Shown here piece by piece: positions 42,070 through 49,261 of a stretch of DNA of 49,261 bases. Below the pieces are notes generated by a model, which searched no databases, was not told the DNA's origin, and saw only the letters and a program-made list of their open reading frames with translations. Source of the stretch: Promethearchaeota archaeon (GTDB lineage: Archaea; Asgardarchaeota; Lokiarchaeia; Sigyniarchaeales; SOKP01); NCBI GenBank assembly GCA_011364925.1, contig RDOA01000025.1, positions 1 through 49,261 of the forward strand. Direction: 5' to 3'. A program made the translations under genes and the position numbers. Numbering within the stretch: the first letter of the stretch is position 1; each line of letters opens with the position of its first letter.

Positions 42070-43872
42070 TTAGATATGTTGAGGAAATTTATATCCGCAG
42101 TTTACGCAAAACTGTGAATTTGGTAAACGCATGTATCCGCAATTAGAGCAGAATTTAAATCCCGTTGGCTCATAAGATGTTGTGACTTGATAGTTCGATG
42201 ATATATATGGTTGAGTCTCATACAAACTAAATGCTTTGGCTTCTTTTCGTCTGTTCCTTCTCACTACAGCAATTATTATCGCAGTAAGCGATACTAATGA
42301 GGCAACTGCTACGATTATAATTGCTGGAATTAAAAATCCATCTTGGTTTGGAGGTGCTGGACTCTCGATTTCAACCAGAGGATAACTTATCAAACCATCA
42401 TTGTTACTCTCGTCAAATTCTTGGACATCATCTCCAGAATCGATAAGCCAACCAACATAATAAGAACCATCAGGAACTTCGGTAGGAACGACCCCAGTCC
42501 AGTTTAAAGCAGTGTAAGTGAAAGGGTCTAAGTGGCTCACCGTAATATTTCCAAGTAAGTAATCGTATTGAGATATCACAGTATTCGTAGAGACATAGAA
42601 ACTCACCTTAAAAGAAGATGCAGCGAGCGTTCCCTCGTTCGCAACCTCACAATAAATTTCGAAAACAGTCTTGCCTGTTATCAGTTTTGTCTTACTAACC
42701 CCTGAATAATACCCTCTATCAAGTAAATCCGGCTTATCGTCAAGTAATGTACCATTATCCTCCGCTAACCAAGTGATTATCTGATTATATTTATCGGTGT
42801 TCAATCTCGTGCCAAAATTCGCATCGATACCTCCTAAATACTCGTAAGCAAGAATGGATAAAATGTATCGATTACTCCCGTCGTATCTCCATATGGGACT
42901 ACCACTCTGACCTCCAGCAGTGTCCATCCAAAACCAGTGGTTATACTCGTCTGCACGATCTCCGTTGTCTGTACAAAAATACATAACCTCTCCGAAATCT
43001 AAATCACCGGGGTATCCTGCCGTATTAAGTGTTCCGGTGTACACAGAGCTGGTATATGGTTCTGTTTCTCTCCCCATCCATCCAGTGAGTTGTCCAATGC
43101 TTCGATCAAGCGTTACAACTGCCCAGTCATGCTCAACCATTTCGCTTTGAATCCAACCTTGATAAGTTCTCATAGTTGTAGCATACGCAACTCCAAAAGG
43201 TTCATACGAACCGTCCATTCCAGGAACTATCGTAATCCCATCTACCCATCCTCCTGCATCGTGGATATAAACGCAATGCCCGACTGTTAAAACGTGATAT
43301 TCATCAATTATCGCACCAGATCCAATATAATGGCTACCGTCATGAGCATCTATGTACAATTTGCATATAGAACTCCATGGAAATGAAGTTGTGTTCGTTA
43401 TTTCTTGCCTATCGTCCGGAGGAAAAACAAATGAGCTCTGCAATCCTCCCTCTTGATTCTCGTTTACATCATCAAACCAATAATTAGCATTCACTATTCC
43501 CTCAAACGGTTCTACAATCGAGGGATATGTGATAGATAACGTATCATCTTTACTCGATACTTTTTCTGCGCCCGTTCTTAAATCGTATTCAACTGTATCT
43601 GTTGCGTTCTCTAACGGATCAAGAGCCTTATTAGCTGTTTTACTCCAATTCAGAGTGCTCTCAATAGGTTTGTAATCAATAATATTCCTATTTATATCCG
43701 TTTGAGGTGAATTAGACGAGAATTCAGGTTCATTAAACTCTTCTTGATTTTGGTTGTAGTTGTCAACCTCTAGCTTAGCAATATTACTACAAAAAAATAA
43801 AGCATATCCCCCTATAAAAGTAGGAAATACGATAAACAGCACAATAAAGTGCCTTATGCTCGACCTTTTCAA
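42070..43872 (-). CDS. membrane-anchored trypsin-like serine protease with CARDB domain and zinc ribbon (600 aa)
   Basis: After an N-terminal signal anchor (about 8-28), residues 165-370 form a glutamyl-endopeptidase-like S1 protease with the full triad: H199 (VLTVGHC), D249 (EHDWAVVTL) and S323 (DTAGGQSGSP). Residues 380-505 resemble a CARDB (cell-adhesion) beta-sandwich (VFEIYCEVANEGTLAASSFKVSFYV). A membrane helix (about 520-545) leads to a short cytoplasmic end with C-x2-C-x10-C-x2-C (577-595). The start is TTG at 43872, supported by GGTGA six bases upstream. So the protease is outside and the zinc ribbon inside. Confidence 0.87.
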   Translation of the reverse strand: MKRSSIRHFIVLFIVFPTFIGGYALFFCSNIAKLEVDNYNQNQEEFNEPEFSSNSPQTDINRNIIDYKPIESTLNWSKTANKALDPLENATDTVEYDLRTGAEKVSSKDDTLSITYPSIVEPFEGIVNANYWFDDVNENQEGGLQSSFVFPPDDRQEITNTTSFPWSSICKLYIDAHDGSHYIGSGAIIDEYHVLTVGHCVYIHDAGGWVDGITIVPGMDGSYEPFGVAYATTMRTYQGWIQSEMVEHDWAVVTLDRSIGQLTGWMGRETEPYTSSVYTGTLNTAGYPGDLDFGEVMYFCTDNGDRADEYNHWFWMDTAGGQSGSPIWRYDGSNRYILSILAYEYLGGIDANFGTRLNTDKYNQIITWLAEDNGTLLDDKPDLLDRGYYSGVSKTKLITGKTVFEIYCEVANEGTLAASSFKVSFYVSTNTVISQYDYLLGNITVSHLDPFTYTALNWTGVVPTEVPDGSYYVGWLIDSGDDVQEFDESNNDGLISYPLVEIESPAPPNQDGFLIPAIIIVAVASLVSLTAIIIAVVRRNRRKEAKAFSLYETQPYISSNYQVTTSYEPTGFKFCSNCGYMRLPNSQFCVNCGYKFPQHI

Positions 43873-44065
43873 ACTTTTTCACCGAGGAATTTTGCTTAAT
43901 TATTCGTTTTTAAGCTTTAATGGCTATTTTTACTCGATTATATCTTCTTCTACCTATAAATAATTATCCACGATTTTTATTAACTCGTTTAAATTTCGAA
44001 TCTTCTTAAAAATTAGCTAAAAATAGATTTAACATCAGGCTAATGCAATTACTATCTAAAAAAGT

Positions 44066-44085
44066 GTTCAAAATTTCTTTTGAAC
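44066..44085 (-). terminator. intrinsic-type terminator of the 133-residue membrane-protein gene
   Basis: On the minus strand GTTCAAAA-GAAA-TTTTGAAC forms a perfect 8-bp stem with a 4-base loop, followed by ACTTTTTTAG with six T. It lies 51 bp past the stop of the gene at 44136-44537. Stem, loop and T-run together match a factor-independent terminator. The rest of the 43873-44135 spacer shows no gene. Confidence 0.5.
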
Positions 44086-44135
44086 AAGCTTTTCCAATGA
44101 AATTTTATCTTTTAATTTACTTAATGTAAACTTAA

Positions 44136-44537
44136 TTAGGATTTAGGAAAGATAGTAGCAACCGCACTTAGTATCAACCCTATAATTACGCCTAAAAAAG
44201 TTACAAGAAGCGATATATCAGTATCTGTAAAAATATATCCTCCGACTACCACTAAACTATAGCAGACCGCTTGAAATGATACTATCAGCGTAAATATTAA
44301 GCCTATCGTCGTTCCATTATTTAGTTTAAAGCCATCAAATTTCACGATACCTGTTGCAAAGTATTTCAGAATAAATGTTGTAATAAATACCGCAATCAAT
44401 ACTATAATCCCATAAACCGGTAGAAAACTCATTGAAATATTTGCGACATTCTCCTTGATAAATGCCTCACTAAACGCTACTATAATCAGAGCCTCTCCCG
44501 GAAGCCCTCTAATCAAATTCTCTACATAATTTGGCAT
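44136..44537 (-). CDS. small integral membrane protein of unknown function (133 aa)
   Basis: Four predicted membrane helices (EALIIVAFSEAFIKENV, FLPVYGIIVLIAVFITTFIL, TIGLIFTLIVSFQAVCYSLVVVGGYIF, ISLLVTFLGVIIGLILSAVATIF). The preferred start is the ATG at 44537, with GAGGAAG a few bases upstream; the frame also runs back to 44564. No family recognised. It stands between the protease and the ADP-ribosylglycohydrolase genes without an operon partner. Confidence 0.65.
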   Translation of the reverse strand: MPNYVENLIRGLPGEALIIVAFSEAFIKENVANISMSFLPVYGIIVLIAVFITTFILKYFATGIVKFDGFKLNNGTTIGLIFTLIVSFQAVCYSLVVVGGYIFTDTDISLLVTFLGVIIGLILSAVATIFPKS

Positions 44538-44707
44538 GATTCTTCCTCTTTTTTTATTGTTCAAATGTGAATTTCAATAATTAATTGAGGTTGCTTTTAT
44601 TTAAGAATTTACTCTTTTGTCAATAGAGTTTTAATAAAGATTACTAGGAATTAAATAGTTATATAGGATTTAATAAATATAAAATAAAGAAAAAACCAAT
44701 TTACAAC

Positions 44708-45703
44708 ATGCTAAATACGGAGAAAATAAAAGGGTGTTTTTGGGGTTTGGTTTTAGGTGATGCTTTAGGACAACCTGTAGAATTTTTCTCAATAGAAAAG
44801 ATTCGAGAGATGTATGGGGAAAATGGAATTCAAGCCCCGAAGGAAAATGCTATTTGGACCGATGATACCGAGATGACGATGGCAGTTACTAAAGCTCTCA
44901 TAACTATGGGTGGAGTGGAAAGATTTGTTGAATTGGATGATAATGATATCGGTGAAATATTTGCTAAGGAATTTATTACTTGGCTTGATAATCCAGGATA
45001 CGCTCCGGGAATAACAACTACTGGAGCTGTTGGCATTCTAAAAGCTCAAGGCCCCAAAGAATGGAGGATATCGGGTAAAAATGACTCAAAAGGTTGTGGA
45101 ACAGTAATGCGTGCAGCACCACTAGGACTTTGGTTTTCAAATGCTTTAAAACCAGAGTTACCCGCAGTTGATGGTCTATACCATAAAACTTTAGCTAAAG
45201 TATCCACTATACAGTCTGAAATTACACATGGTCATAAAGCTGCCACTGCCGCAGCTCTTGCAGGTTCTTATGCTGTAGTTCTCGCCATAAATGGTACGTC
45301 TCCCGATAAGATGATCCAGCCAATTCAAACCTATTGTAATCATATTCACCCTGATTTTAACAATGCGATGGAAAGACTAAAAACAAGCCTACTTAATCGG
45401 AGCGATGAAACATTTAAGACCGATCTAGAAGCACTTACTTATATAGGACAGGGTTGGGTTGGAGATGAAGCATTTGCTATGGCTCTCTATTGCGCAATCC
45501 AATATCCAAACGATTTAAAATCATGCCTTCGCGTGGCTGTTAACCACGATGGGGACAGCGATAGTGTTGCGTGCATTGCTGGCGGTATCCTTGGTGCCTT
45601 CAATGGTGTGTCCATCATTCCAAAAGATTGGGTAGATAAATTAGCTGAAAAGGAAAGAATGATGAGTTTTTTGCATCAAATAATAGGATTTTTCAAAGTC
45701 TAA
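44708..45703 (+). CDS. ADP-ribosylglycohydrolase family protein (331 aa)
   Basis: Metal-site motifs of the DraG/ARH fold are complete: T51-D52-D53 in WTDDTEMTMAV and the C-terminal NHDGDSDSVACIAGGILGAF. The N-terminal IKGCFWGLVLGDALGQPVEF is the family's opening helix. The enzyme would remove ADP-ribose from proteins or nucleotides using two Mg ions. Length is normal. There is no partner ADP-ribosyltransferase gene nearby. Confidence 0.92.
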   Translation: MLNTEKIKGCFWGLVLGDALGQPVEFFSIEKIREMYGENGIQAPKENAIWTDDTEMTMAVTKALITMGGVERFVELDDNDIGEIFAKEFITWLDNPGYAPGITTTGAVGILKAQGPKEWRISGKNDSKGCGTVMRAAPLGLWFSNALKPELPAVDGLYHKTLAKVSTIQSEITHGHKAATAAALAGSYAVVLAINGTSPDKMIQPIQTYCNHIHPDFNNAMERLKTSLLNRSDETFKTDLEALTYIGQGWVGDEAFAMALYCAIQYPNDLKSCLRVAVNHDGDSDSVACIAGGILGAFNGVSIIPKDWVDKLAEKERMMSFLHQIIGFFKV

Positions 45704-45730
45704 AATAGAGAACAAAAAAAATTATTTCAA

Positions 45731-46540
45731 CTAGGAATTATCTTTTCCATATAATCCAAAAACAAAACAATGACTTAACCATACTTTAGAGATTAACGGA
45801 TATTTATCACGGGGGATAACGATTTTCCCCTTCTCATTCGGAGCCAACTCTCCATAAAATACCCGTTTTATGATGTTAGGAGTACGATCTTCTGATAGAT
45901 CCCGGGCTAAATCTTCAAAGTATGGTATAAGCGGGTTAATCGAACATGACCCCAGATATTTTCCAGCCTTATCTTGATCGCGAAAGGATTGGAGTATTTG
46001 GTCTTCTTGAGATTCTCCATCGCAACCGGGTGCCAAGATGAAGATTAAAAGGGGAATGTTCGAGTGCTGGAGGATTTCCACCATTTCCTTATCTCTTCCT
46101 TGAGGTCCACTTTCAGCTCCCTCGATTAAGGCATCCCCTCCAGTATCAATACCGATTACTAAATCGAAACCGAGAGAATCTATTTCACGAGATAAAACTT
46201 TTGAGCTATCACTCGTGCAATGAACAATATACGGACACCCATCGTATCCACGGGGGATACTTCTATCGATCCAGGTTCTGGTCCCATTATTGATCGATTG
46301 ATCATCGGTGCCTGTTTGCTTTGGAGGTAATCGGTATATGTTGGGAGTTATATGCTCTAAATCATTATCAATTCTCCTCTTTGTGTTTCCGTAAATAATT
46401 TTAGAATGTTCGGAAAAATCAAATAAAAATTGAACAGCATACGCGGAAATGATGTCAGATCCCCCTCCTAACCCTAAAATGAAAATCTTTTTATACTCAT
46501 AAAAATTAAACCGAAAGGGCAATTTTAAAAATCGTTCCAT
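45731..46540 (-). CDS. DUF1152 family protein (269 aa)
   Basis: IFILGLGGGSDIISAYAVQFLF and DLVIGIDTGGDALIEGAESGPQGRDKEMVEIL are DUF1152 signatures; the Rossmann-like glycine loop GLGGGSD and the GIDTGGD loop suggest nucleotide or phosphate binding. The function of the family is unknown. I choose the ATG at 46540; a TTG at 46561 extends the frame by seven residues. It is convergent with the ADP-ribosylglycohydrolase gene, with 27 bp between. Confidence 0.8.
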   Translation of the reverse strand: MERFLKLPFRFNFYEYKKIFILGLGGGSDIISAYAVQFLFDFSEHSKIIYGNTKRRIDNDLEHITPNIYRLPPKQTGTDDQSINNGTRTWIDRSIPRGYDGCPYIVHCTSDSSKVLSREIDSLGFDLVIGIDTGGDALIEGAESGPQGRDKEMVEILQHSNIPLLIFILAPGCDGESQEDQILQSFRDQDKAGKYLGSCSINPLIPYFEDLARDLSEDRTPNIIKRVFYGELAPNEKGKIVIPRDKYPLISKVWLSHCFVFGLYGKDNS

Positions 46541-46713
46541 AAGACAGAAAAGGATACTCAATTATAAATTTTTATCAATTATTTTGTTTAAATGTAGAAT
46601 ATTGTAATTCTACAAGTATTTATTAGAACTCTAGAAAAATTAACTAACCCTGCTATAAAGATTTTTAAACAATCTTTTTTTAACACACTTATTACGATTA
46701 GAAGTTTTAGAAA

Positions 46714-47364
46714 ATGAATTTCATTCCAATCATCACATCCGTTATTTCTTTTCTGTTTTTTGCCCTAATATTGATTCAATTTATTAAACGACGCAAAATC
46801 CATCAAGCAGTATGGACAATCGCAATACTATTTTTTGGAATTTCTACCCTTATGGAATTCTTAATGAATCCTGATGTCCTCGGATTTAACATTGTTCTTT
46901 TTAGCCTATTCTATGTAACAGCGTCATCGTTAGTTGGATTTTTAGGTGCAGGTCAGCTTTATTTAGTATTTAAGAATAAACTATCTCATATTTTTTTGGT
47001 ATTTGTAATAGTATTTACAATAGGACTTATTTTTACCTTGGTCTTTACGCCTTTTCCTTCATCAATAACCTTTGTTGGTGAACTTGGAACTGATATTCGC
47101 GCTATTTCAGAGGGATACCCGATATCCGTAAGAATTTGGGCGATCATTTTAGCTTCTGTAGGAGGAGTTGTTCTGATTATAGGCTCCTTATATAGTTTTA
47201 TTCGAGACAGGACGCGGTATTACGCTCTCTTTTTCACACTCGGAGCTGTTTTTCCTATGCTTCGCAATATTCCCTTTGGATACCTAGGAAATGAATTAGC
47301 CAGTGTAATTTCGTTTTTTATCGGATTTCTATTGAGTCTTTATCATCTAAAAAAAAATCCGTAA
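46714..47364 (+). CDS. seven-helix membrane protein of unknown function (216 aa)
   Basis: Seven predicted membrane helices: IITSVISFLFFALILIQFI, AVWTIAILFFGISTLMEF, FNIVLFSLFYVTASSLVGFLGAGQLYL, IFLVFVIVFTIGLIFTLVF, WAIILASVGGVVLIIGSLYSFI, YYALFFTLGAVFPML and ASVISFFIGFLLSLYHL. There is no retinal lysine pattern in the last helix, so it is not a rhodopsin. No family recognised. The gene is divergent from DUF1152. Confidence 0.7.
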   Translation: MNFIPIITSVISFLFFALILIQFIKRRKIHQAVWTIAILFFGISTLMEFLMNPDVLGFNIVLFSLFYVTASSLVGFLGAGQLYLVFKNKLSHIFLVFVIVFTIGLIFTLVFTPFPSSITFVGELGTDIRAISEGYPISVRIWAIILASVGGVVLIIGSLYSFIRDRTRYYALFFTLGAVFPMLRNIPFGYLGNELASVISFFIGFLLSLYHLKKNP

Positions 47365-47436
47365 TAAGAAGGGTAGGCTCGATTTCTTCCTATACTCTGA
47401 CTCTTTCTTTCTGCTTTTTGAAGTATTTAATGAATT

Positions 47437-48393
47437 CTAATCCAATTCAACTTGCTCAATTACATTCCTAAGTTTTGACGCCGATTTTTTAAATAGCTCT
47501 TCTTCTTGCGAGTTGAGGGCAATTTTCAAAACGCGAGACACTCCTAATTTATTTATAACTGCAGGTAAACCTAAATAGACATCGTTTATGCCTAAGTAAT
47601 TATTGACTAAAGATGAAACAGGTAAAATGGTGTTCTCATCGTGCAAAACTGCTTGGACGATTCGAGCTAGAGCTAAACCAATTCCATATGAAGTCTCACC
47701 TTTCCGTTCAATAATTTTATAGGCCGAATTTCTTACTTCTTCAAAGATTTTAGTTAATTCTTCATTTTCGCATAGTTCTTTCTTATTACAAATTAAGCAG
47801 TAATCTTTAATTAGCATCCCTCCAATCATAGCACTACTCCAAACTGCAAATTCACTATCTCCATGCTCACCTAAAATATATCCATGGACATTTCGAGGAT
47901 TAATATCATATCTTTTGCCTAATATATATCTAAACCTCGCTGTGTCTAATACCGTACCTGAGCCAAAAACCTCGTTTTCAGGTTTCCCTGATAGTTTAAA
48001 TGCTGCATACGATAAAATATCGACGGGGTTTGATACCACTAAAAATTTTGCGGAAGGAGCAAAATTCGTTATTTCAGGTATAATTTTTTTATACAATTGT
48101 ATATTATCCTTGATTAAATCTATTCTCGTCTCGTTAGGGCGCTGATTTCTTCCAGCCGTGATAACAACGATATCTGAATCTTTAATGTCAGGATAATCCC
48201 CCGCATCAATTTGTACTGGTGATATATACGGAGCACCATCCCTTAAATCCATAACTTCACCCTCTACTCGTTTTTTATCGATATCAACCATCACTATTTG
48301 ACGAGCTAATCCTTTTATTGTCAAAACATACGCAAAACGCACACCAACGTTCCCACATCCAATAATCGATATTTTTGGTCTTAAACTTACCAT
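47437..48393 (-). CDS. ldh: L-lactate dehydrogenase (318 aa)
   Basis: The Rossmann loop IIGCGNVGVRFAYVL and VDIDKKRVEGEVMDL give NAD binding. The substrate loop reads AGRNQRPNETR: Gln in the position 102 equivalent points to lactate; malate dehydrogenases have Arg there. The catalytic Asp/Arg (DTARFR) and His (GEHGDSE) are present. The enzyme interconverts pyruvate and L-lactate. I place the start at ATG 48393, because GGTGA lies six bases upstream; the frame opens 12 bases earlier at 48405. Confidence 0.9.
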   Translation of the reverse strand: MVSLRPKISIIGCGNVGVRFAYVLTIKGLARQIVMVDIDKKRVEGEVMDLRDGAPYISPVQIDAGDYPDIKDSDIVVITAGRNQRPNETRIDLIKDNIQLYKKIIPEITNFAPSAKFLVVSNPVDILSYAAFKLSGKPENEVFGSGTVLDTARFRYILGKRYDINPRNVHGYILGEHGDSEFAVWSSAMIGGMLIKDYCLICNKKELCENEELTKIFEEVRNSAYKIIERKGETSYGIGLALARIVQAVLHDENTILPVSSLVNNYLGINDVYLGLPAVINKLGVSRVLKIALNSQEEELFKKSASKLRNVIEQVELD

Positions 48394-48590
48394 TTTTTTC
48401 ACCATAGATTTATCCTTATCTTCTTTATCACAGTTTTATATAAAATCTTTTTTACTAATATCTAAAAGCAATTTTTAATTGTTCCTAAGGCTTTAGACTT
48501 TTAGGAAAATAAATTGTTTTTTTTATAAATTCTTAAGAAATTAACGCAATATGCTTCTTTTTGCAAGAGACAGATTTAAGTATATACAAT

Positions 48591-48614
48591 TATGTATTTA
48601 CTACGGGATACATA
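48591..48614. promoter_or_regulatory. 7-bp inverted repeat downstream of a TATA element
   Basis: TATGTAT (48591-48597) and ATACATA (48608-48614) are perfect inverted halves with a 10-base spacer, just after the TATA-like AAGTATATACA (48579-48589). Transcription would start near 48608, within the repeat. It may be an operator for the small gene at 48660. Confidence 0.35.
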
Positions 48615-48645
48615 CAAAGAAATAATAAAAATTGCTCTAAAATTT

Positions 48646-48652
48646 AGGTGAT
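48646..48652 (+). promoter_or_regulatory. Shine-Dalgarno AGGTGAT that fixes the start at 48660
   Basis: AGGTGAT is followed after seven bases by ATG at 48660. The GTG at 48648, which would lengthen the frame by four codons, is part of this site itself. Confidence 0.65.
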
Positions 48653-48659
48653 TAAAAAA

Positions 48660-48890
48660 ATGTCTATTGTTAAAAAGGAAATAAGTTCTGATTTTAACGA
48701 ATTTCCTAATCAAGAATTCTTAGAAGAGTCAAAAGATAATCTAAAAAAAGAAATGAGCTTAGTTACACCTTTAGAGCCTACCTTAGACCCAGTTCAGAAA
48801 AAAAGAAATGAAAAAACTTGGAAGCAGTCATTGGGTTATTATCTATTAAATCCTGAAAAATTTAGTTTTGGATTAAAGGATTTTCGTTAA
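48660..48890 (+). CDS. small hydrophilic protein of unknown function (76 aa)
   Basis: The ATG at 48660 is set by the AGGTGAT site. The product is highly charged (SSDFNEFPNQEFLEESKDNLKKEM) and ends with a more aromatic segment (KQSLGYYLLNPEKFSFGLKDFR). No membrane helix, cysteine or known motif is seen. It lies about 160 bp upstream of the hemerythrin gene at the right edge, on the same strand; a functional link is a guess. Confidence 0.6.
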   Translation: MSIVKKEISSDFNEFPNQEFLEESKDNLKKEMSLVTPLEPTLDPVQKKRNEKTWKQSLGYYLLNPEKFSFGLKDFR

Positions 48891-49051
48891 ACCAAAATCG
48901 TGAGAGTTCTGAACATCTCTCCTCCAATTTGGGACTACTAATTTTTTATTTGCTTTCTTTTTCAGCTAATTTTAGAATTATAAGTAACAACTTTTTATAA
49001 TTGATCTCAATACTTAACTAAACAATATTAAAATTAGGCGGTTTAAGAAAA

Positions 49052-49261
49052 ATGGCTCAACCAAGATTTGATGTCTACGGATCTGTTCATAAAGGCATAC
49101 GCTTTTTAATGTCCGAACTGATGTTTGAGTTAGGAAAAGCGAACGTAAATAACGCATCAGAACTAAATGCTTTAGGAGAAAAGTTGAGATACCTCTGGGA
49201 TATATTAAAAGCTCATGCTCAAGGAGAGGAGGAATTCATTTTTCCTTATCTATTGAAAGAA
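49052..49261 (+). CDS. hemerythrin-like protein (N-terminal part, cut by window edge)
   Basis: From the ATG at 49052 the 70 visible residues form two helices with hemerythrin-type ligands: DVYGSVHKGIRFLMSEL in the first and LKAHAQGEEEFIFPYLL in the second (H-x3-EE-x-FIFPxL). The remaining helices lie outside the window. It would bind a di-iron centre. It is a second, separate member in this window, sequence-unlike the one at 30520. Confidence 0.75.
   Translation, partial: MAQPRFDVYGSVHKGIRFLMSELMFELGKANVNNASELNALGEKLRYLWDILKAHAQGEEEFIFPYLLKE

Noticed and set aside
46714-47364. Second rhodopsin among seven-helix proteins
   Set aside because: The last helix (ASVISFFIGFLLSLYHL) lacks a lysine for retinal, and no rhodopsin motif is seen in helix 3.
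47437-48405. Malate dehydrogenase as the identity of the NAD enzyme
   Set aside because: The loop AGRNQRPNETR has Gln at the specificity position, which is the lactate type; Arg would be expected for malate.
48648-48659. GTG start for the 76-residue gene
   Set aside because: The GTG belongs to the AGGTGAT ribosome site for ATG 48660.
1-49261. tRNA, rRNA, integrase or transposase genes
   Set aside because: I looked through the spacers and frames and saw no cloverleaf-like sequence, rRNA signature, DDE transposase or tyrosine recombinase motif; a tRNA scan was not possible by eye, so a short one could have been missed.

Overview
The window is an AT-rich, gene-dense piece of what looks like an archaeal chromosome, most probably from an Asgard archaeon (Lokiarchaeia/Heimdallarchaeia grade). 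This placement is inference. It rests on GGAGGTGA-type ribosome binding sites mixed with genes that lack one, TATA-like promoters, a tungsten aldehyde:ferredoxin oxidoreductase with its Fe-S partner, NosD-like beta-helix surface proteins ending in a GIPGY-transmembrane-lysine tail, a heliorhodopsin, a class II photolyase, and a CWH43-like membrane protein fused to an endonuclease/phosphatase domain. I see no rRNA, tRNA, CRISPR array, integrase or transposase.

Layout. 0-6.4 kb: a cut thioesterase, a small unknown gene, an MFS exporter, a flavodoxin-like protein, a universal stress protein, then the Fe-S/AOR operon behind a palindrome-rich divergent control region, and a DUF998 membrane protein. 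6.4-12 kb: mostly minus-strand accessory enzymes (methyltransferase plus ATC-hydrolase-like pair, NYN nuclease, SDR), a VOC protein, unknowns, and the decayed start of a pterin carbinolamine dehydratase gene. 12-17.4 kb: a minus-strand block with heliorhodopsin, Asp/Glu racemase, class II photolyase, Staygreen-domain protein and a methyltransferase. The heliorhodopsin, racemase and photolyase genes are only 24-33 bp apart. The block lies between two copies of a 68-bp segment that gives unrelated genes the same C-terminal tail. 17.5-24.4 kb: an acetyltransferase, a methyltransferase, an aldo/keto reductase, a probable seven-iron ferredoxin with a small unlisted gene in front, an alpha/beta hydrolase, an MFS transporter and a methyltransferase.

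24.6-31.7 kb: central-carbon and redox genes (acetolactate-synthase-like ThDP enzyme, CPBP protease, malic enzyme, NDP-forming acyl-CoA synthetase alpha subunit, hemerythrin, C_GCAxxG_C_C protein). 31.7-37.5 kb: a cell-surface region with two tandem beta-helix proteins, a third beta-helix protein, and a 708-residue protein with very charged helical arms between them. 37.5-44.6 kb: RNase HI, an ABC exporter whose permease seems to start at AUU, the CWH43-like protein, and a membrane-anchored serine protease with a cytoplasmic zinc ribbon. 44.7-49.3 kb: ADP-ribosylglycohydrolase, DUF1152, a 7-TM protein, L-lactate dehydrogenase, a small unknown gene and a cut hemerythrin.

Taken together the genes suggest a fermentative or peptide- and aldehyde-oxidising anaerobe that meets oxygen and light. 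AOR, ferredoxin, malic enzyme, lactate dehydrogenase and acyl-CoA synthetase surround the pyruvate/acetyl-CoA node. Hemerythrins, the stress protein and flavodoxin-like proteins fit redox stress, and the photolyase/heliorhodopsin operon fits light exposure. The most promising lead is the heliorhodopsin-racemase-photolyase-Staygreen block and the repeats around it.
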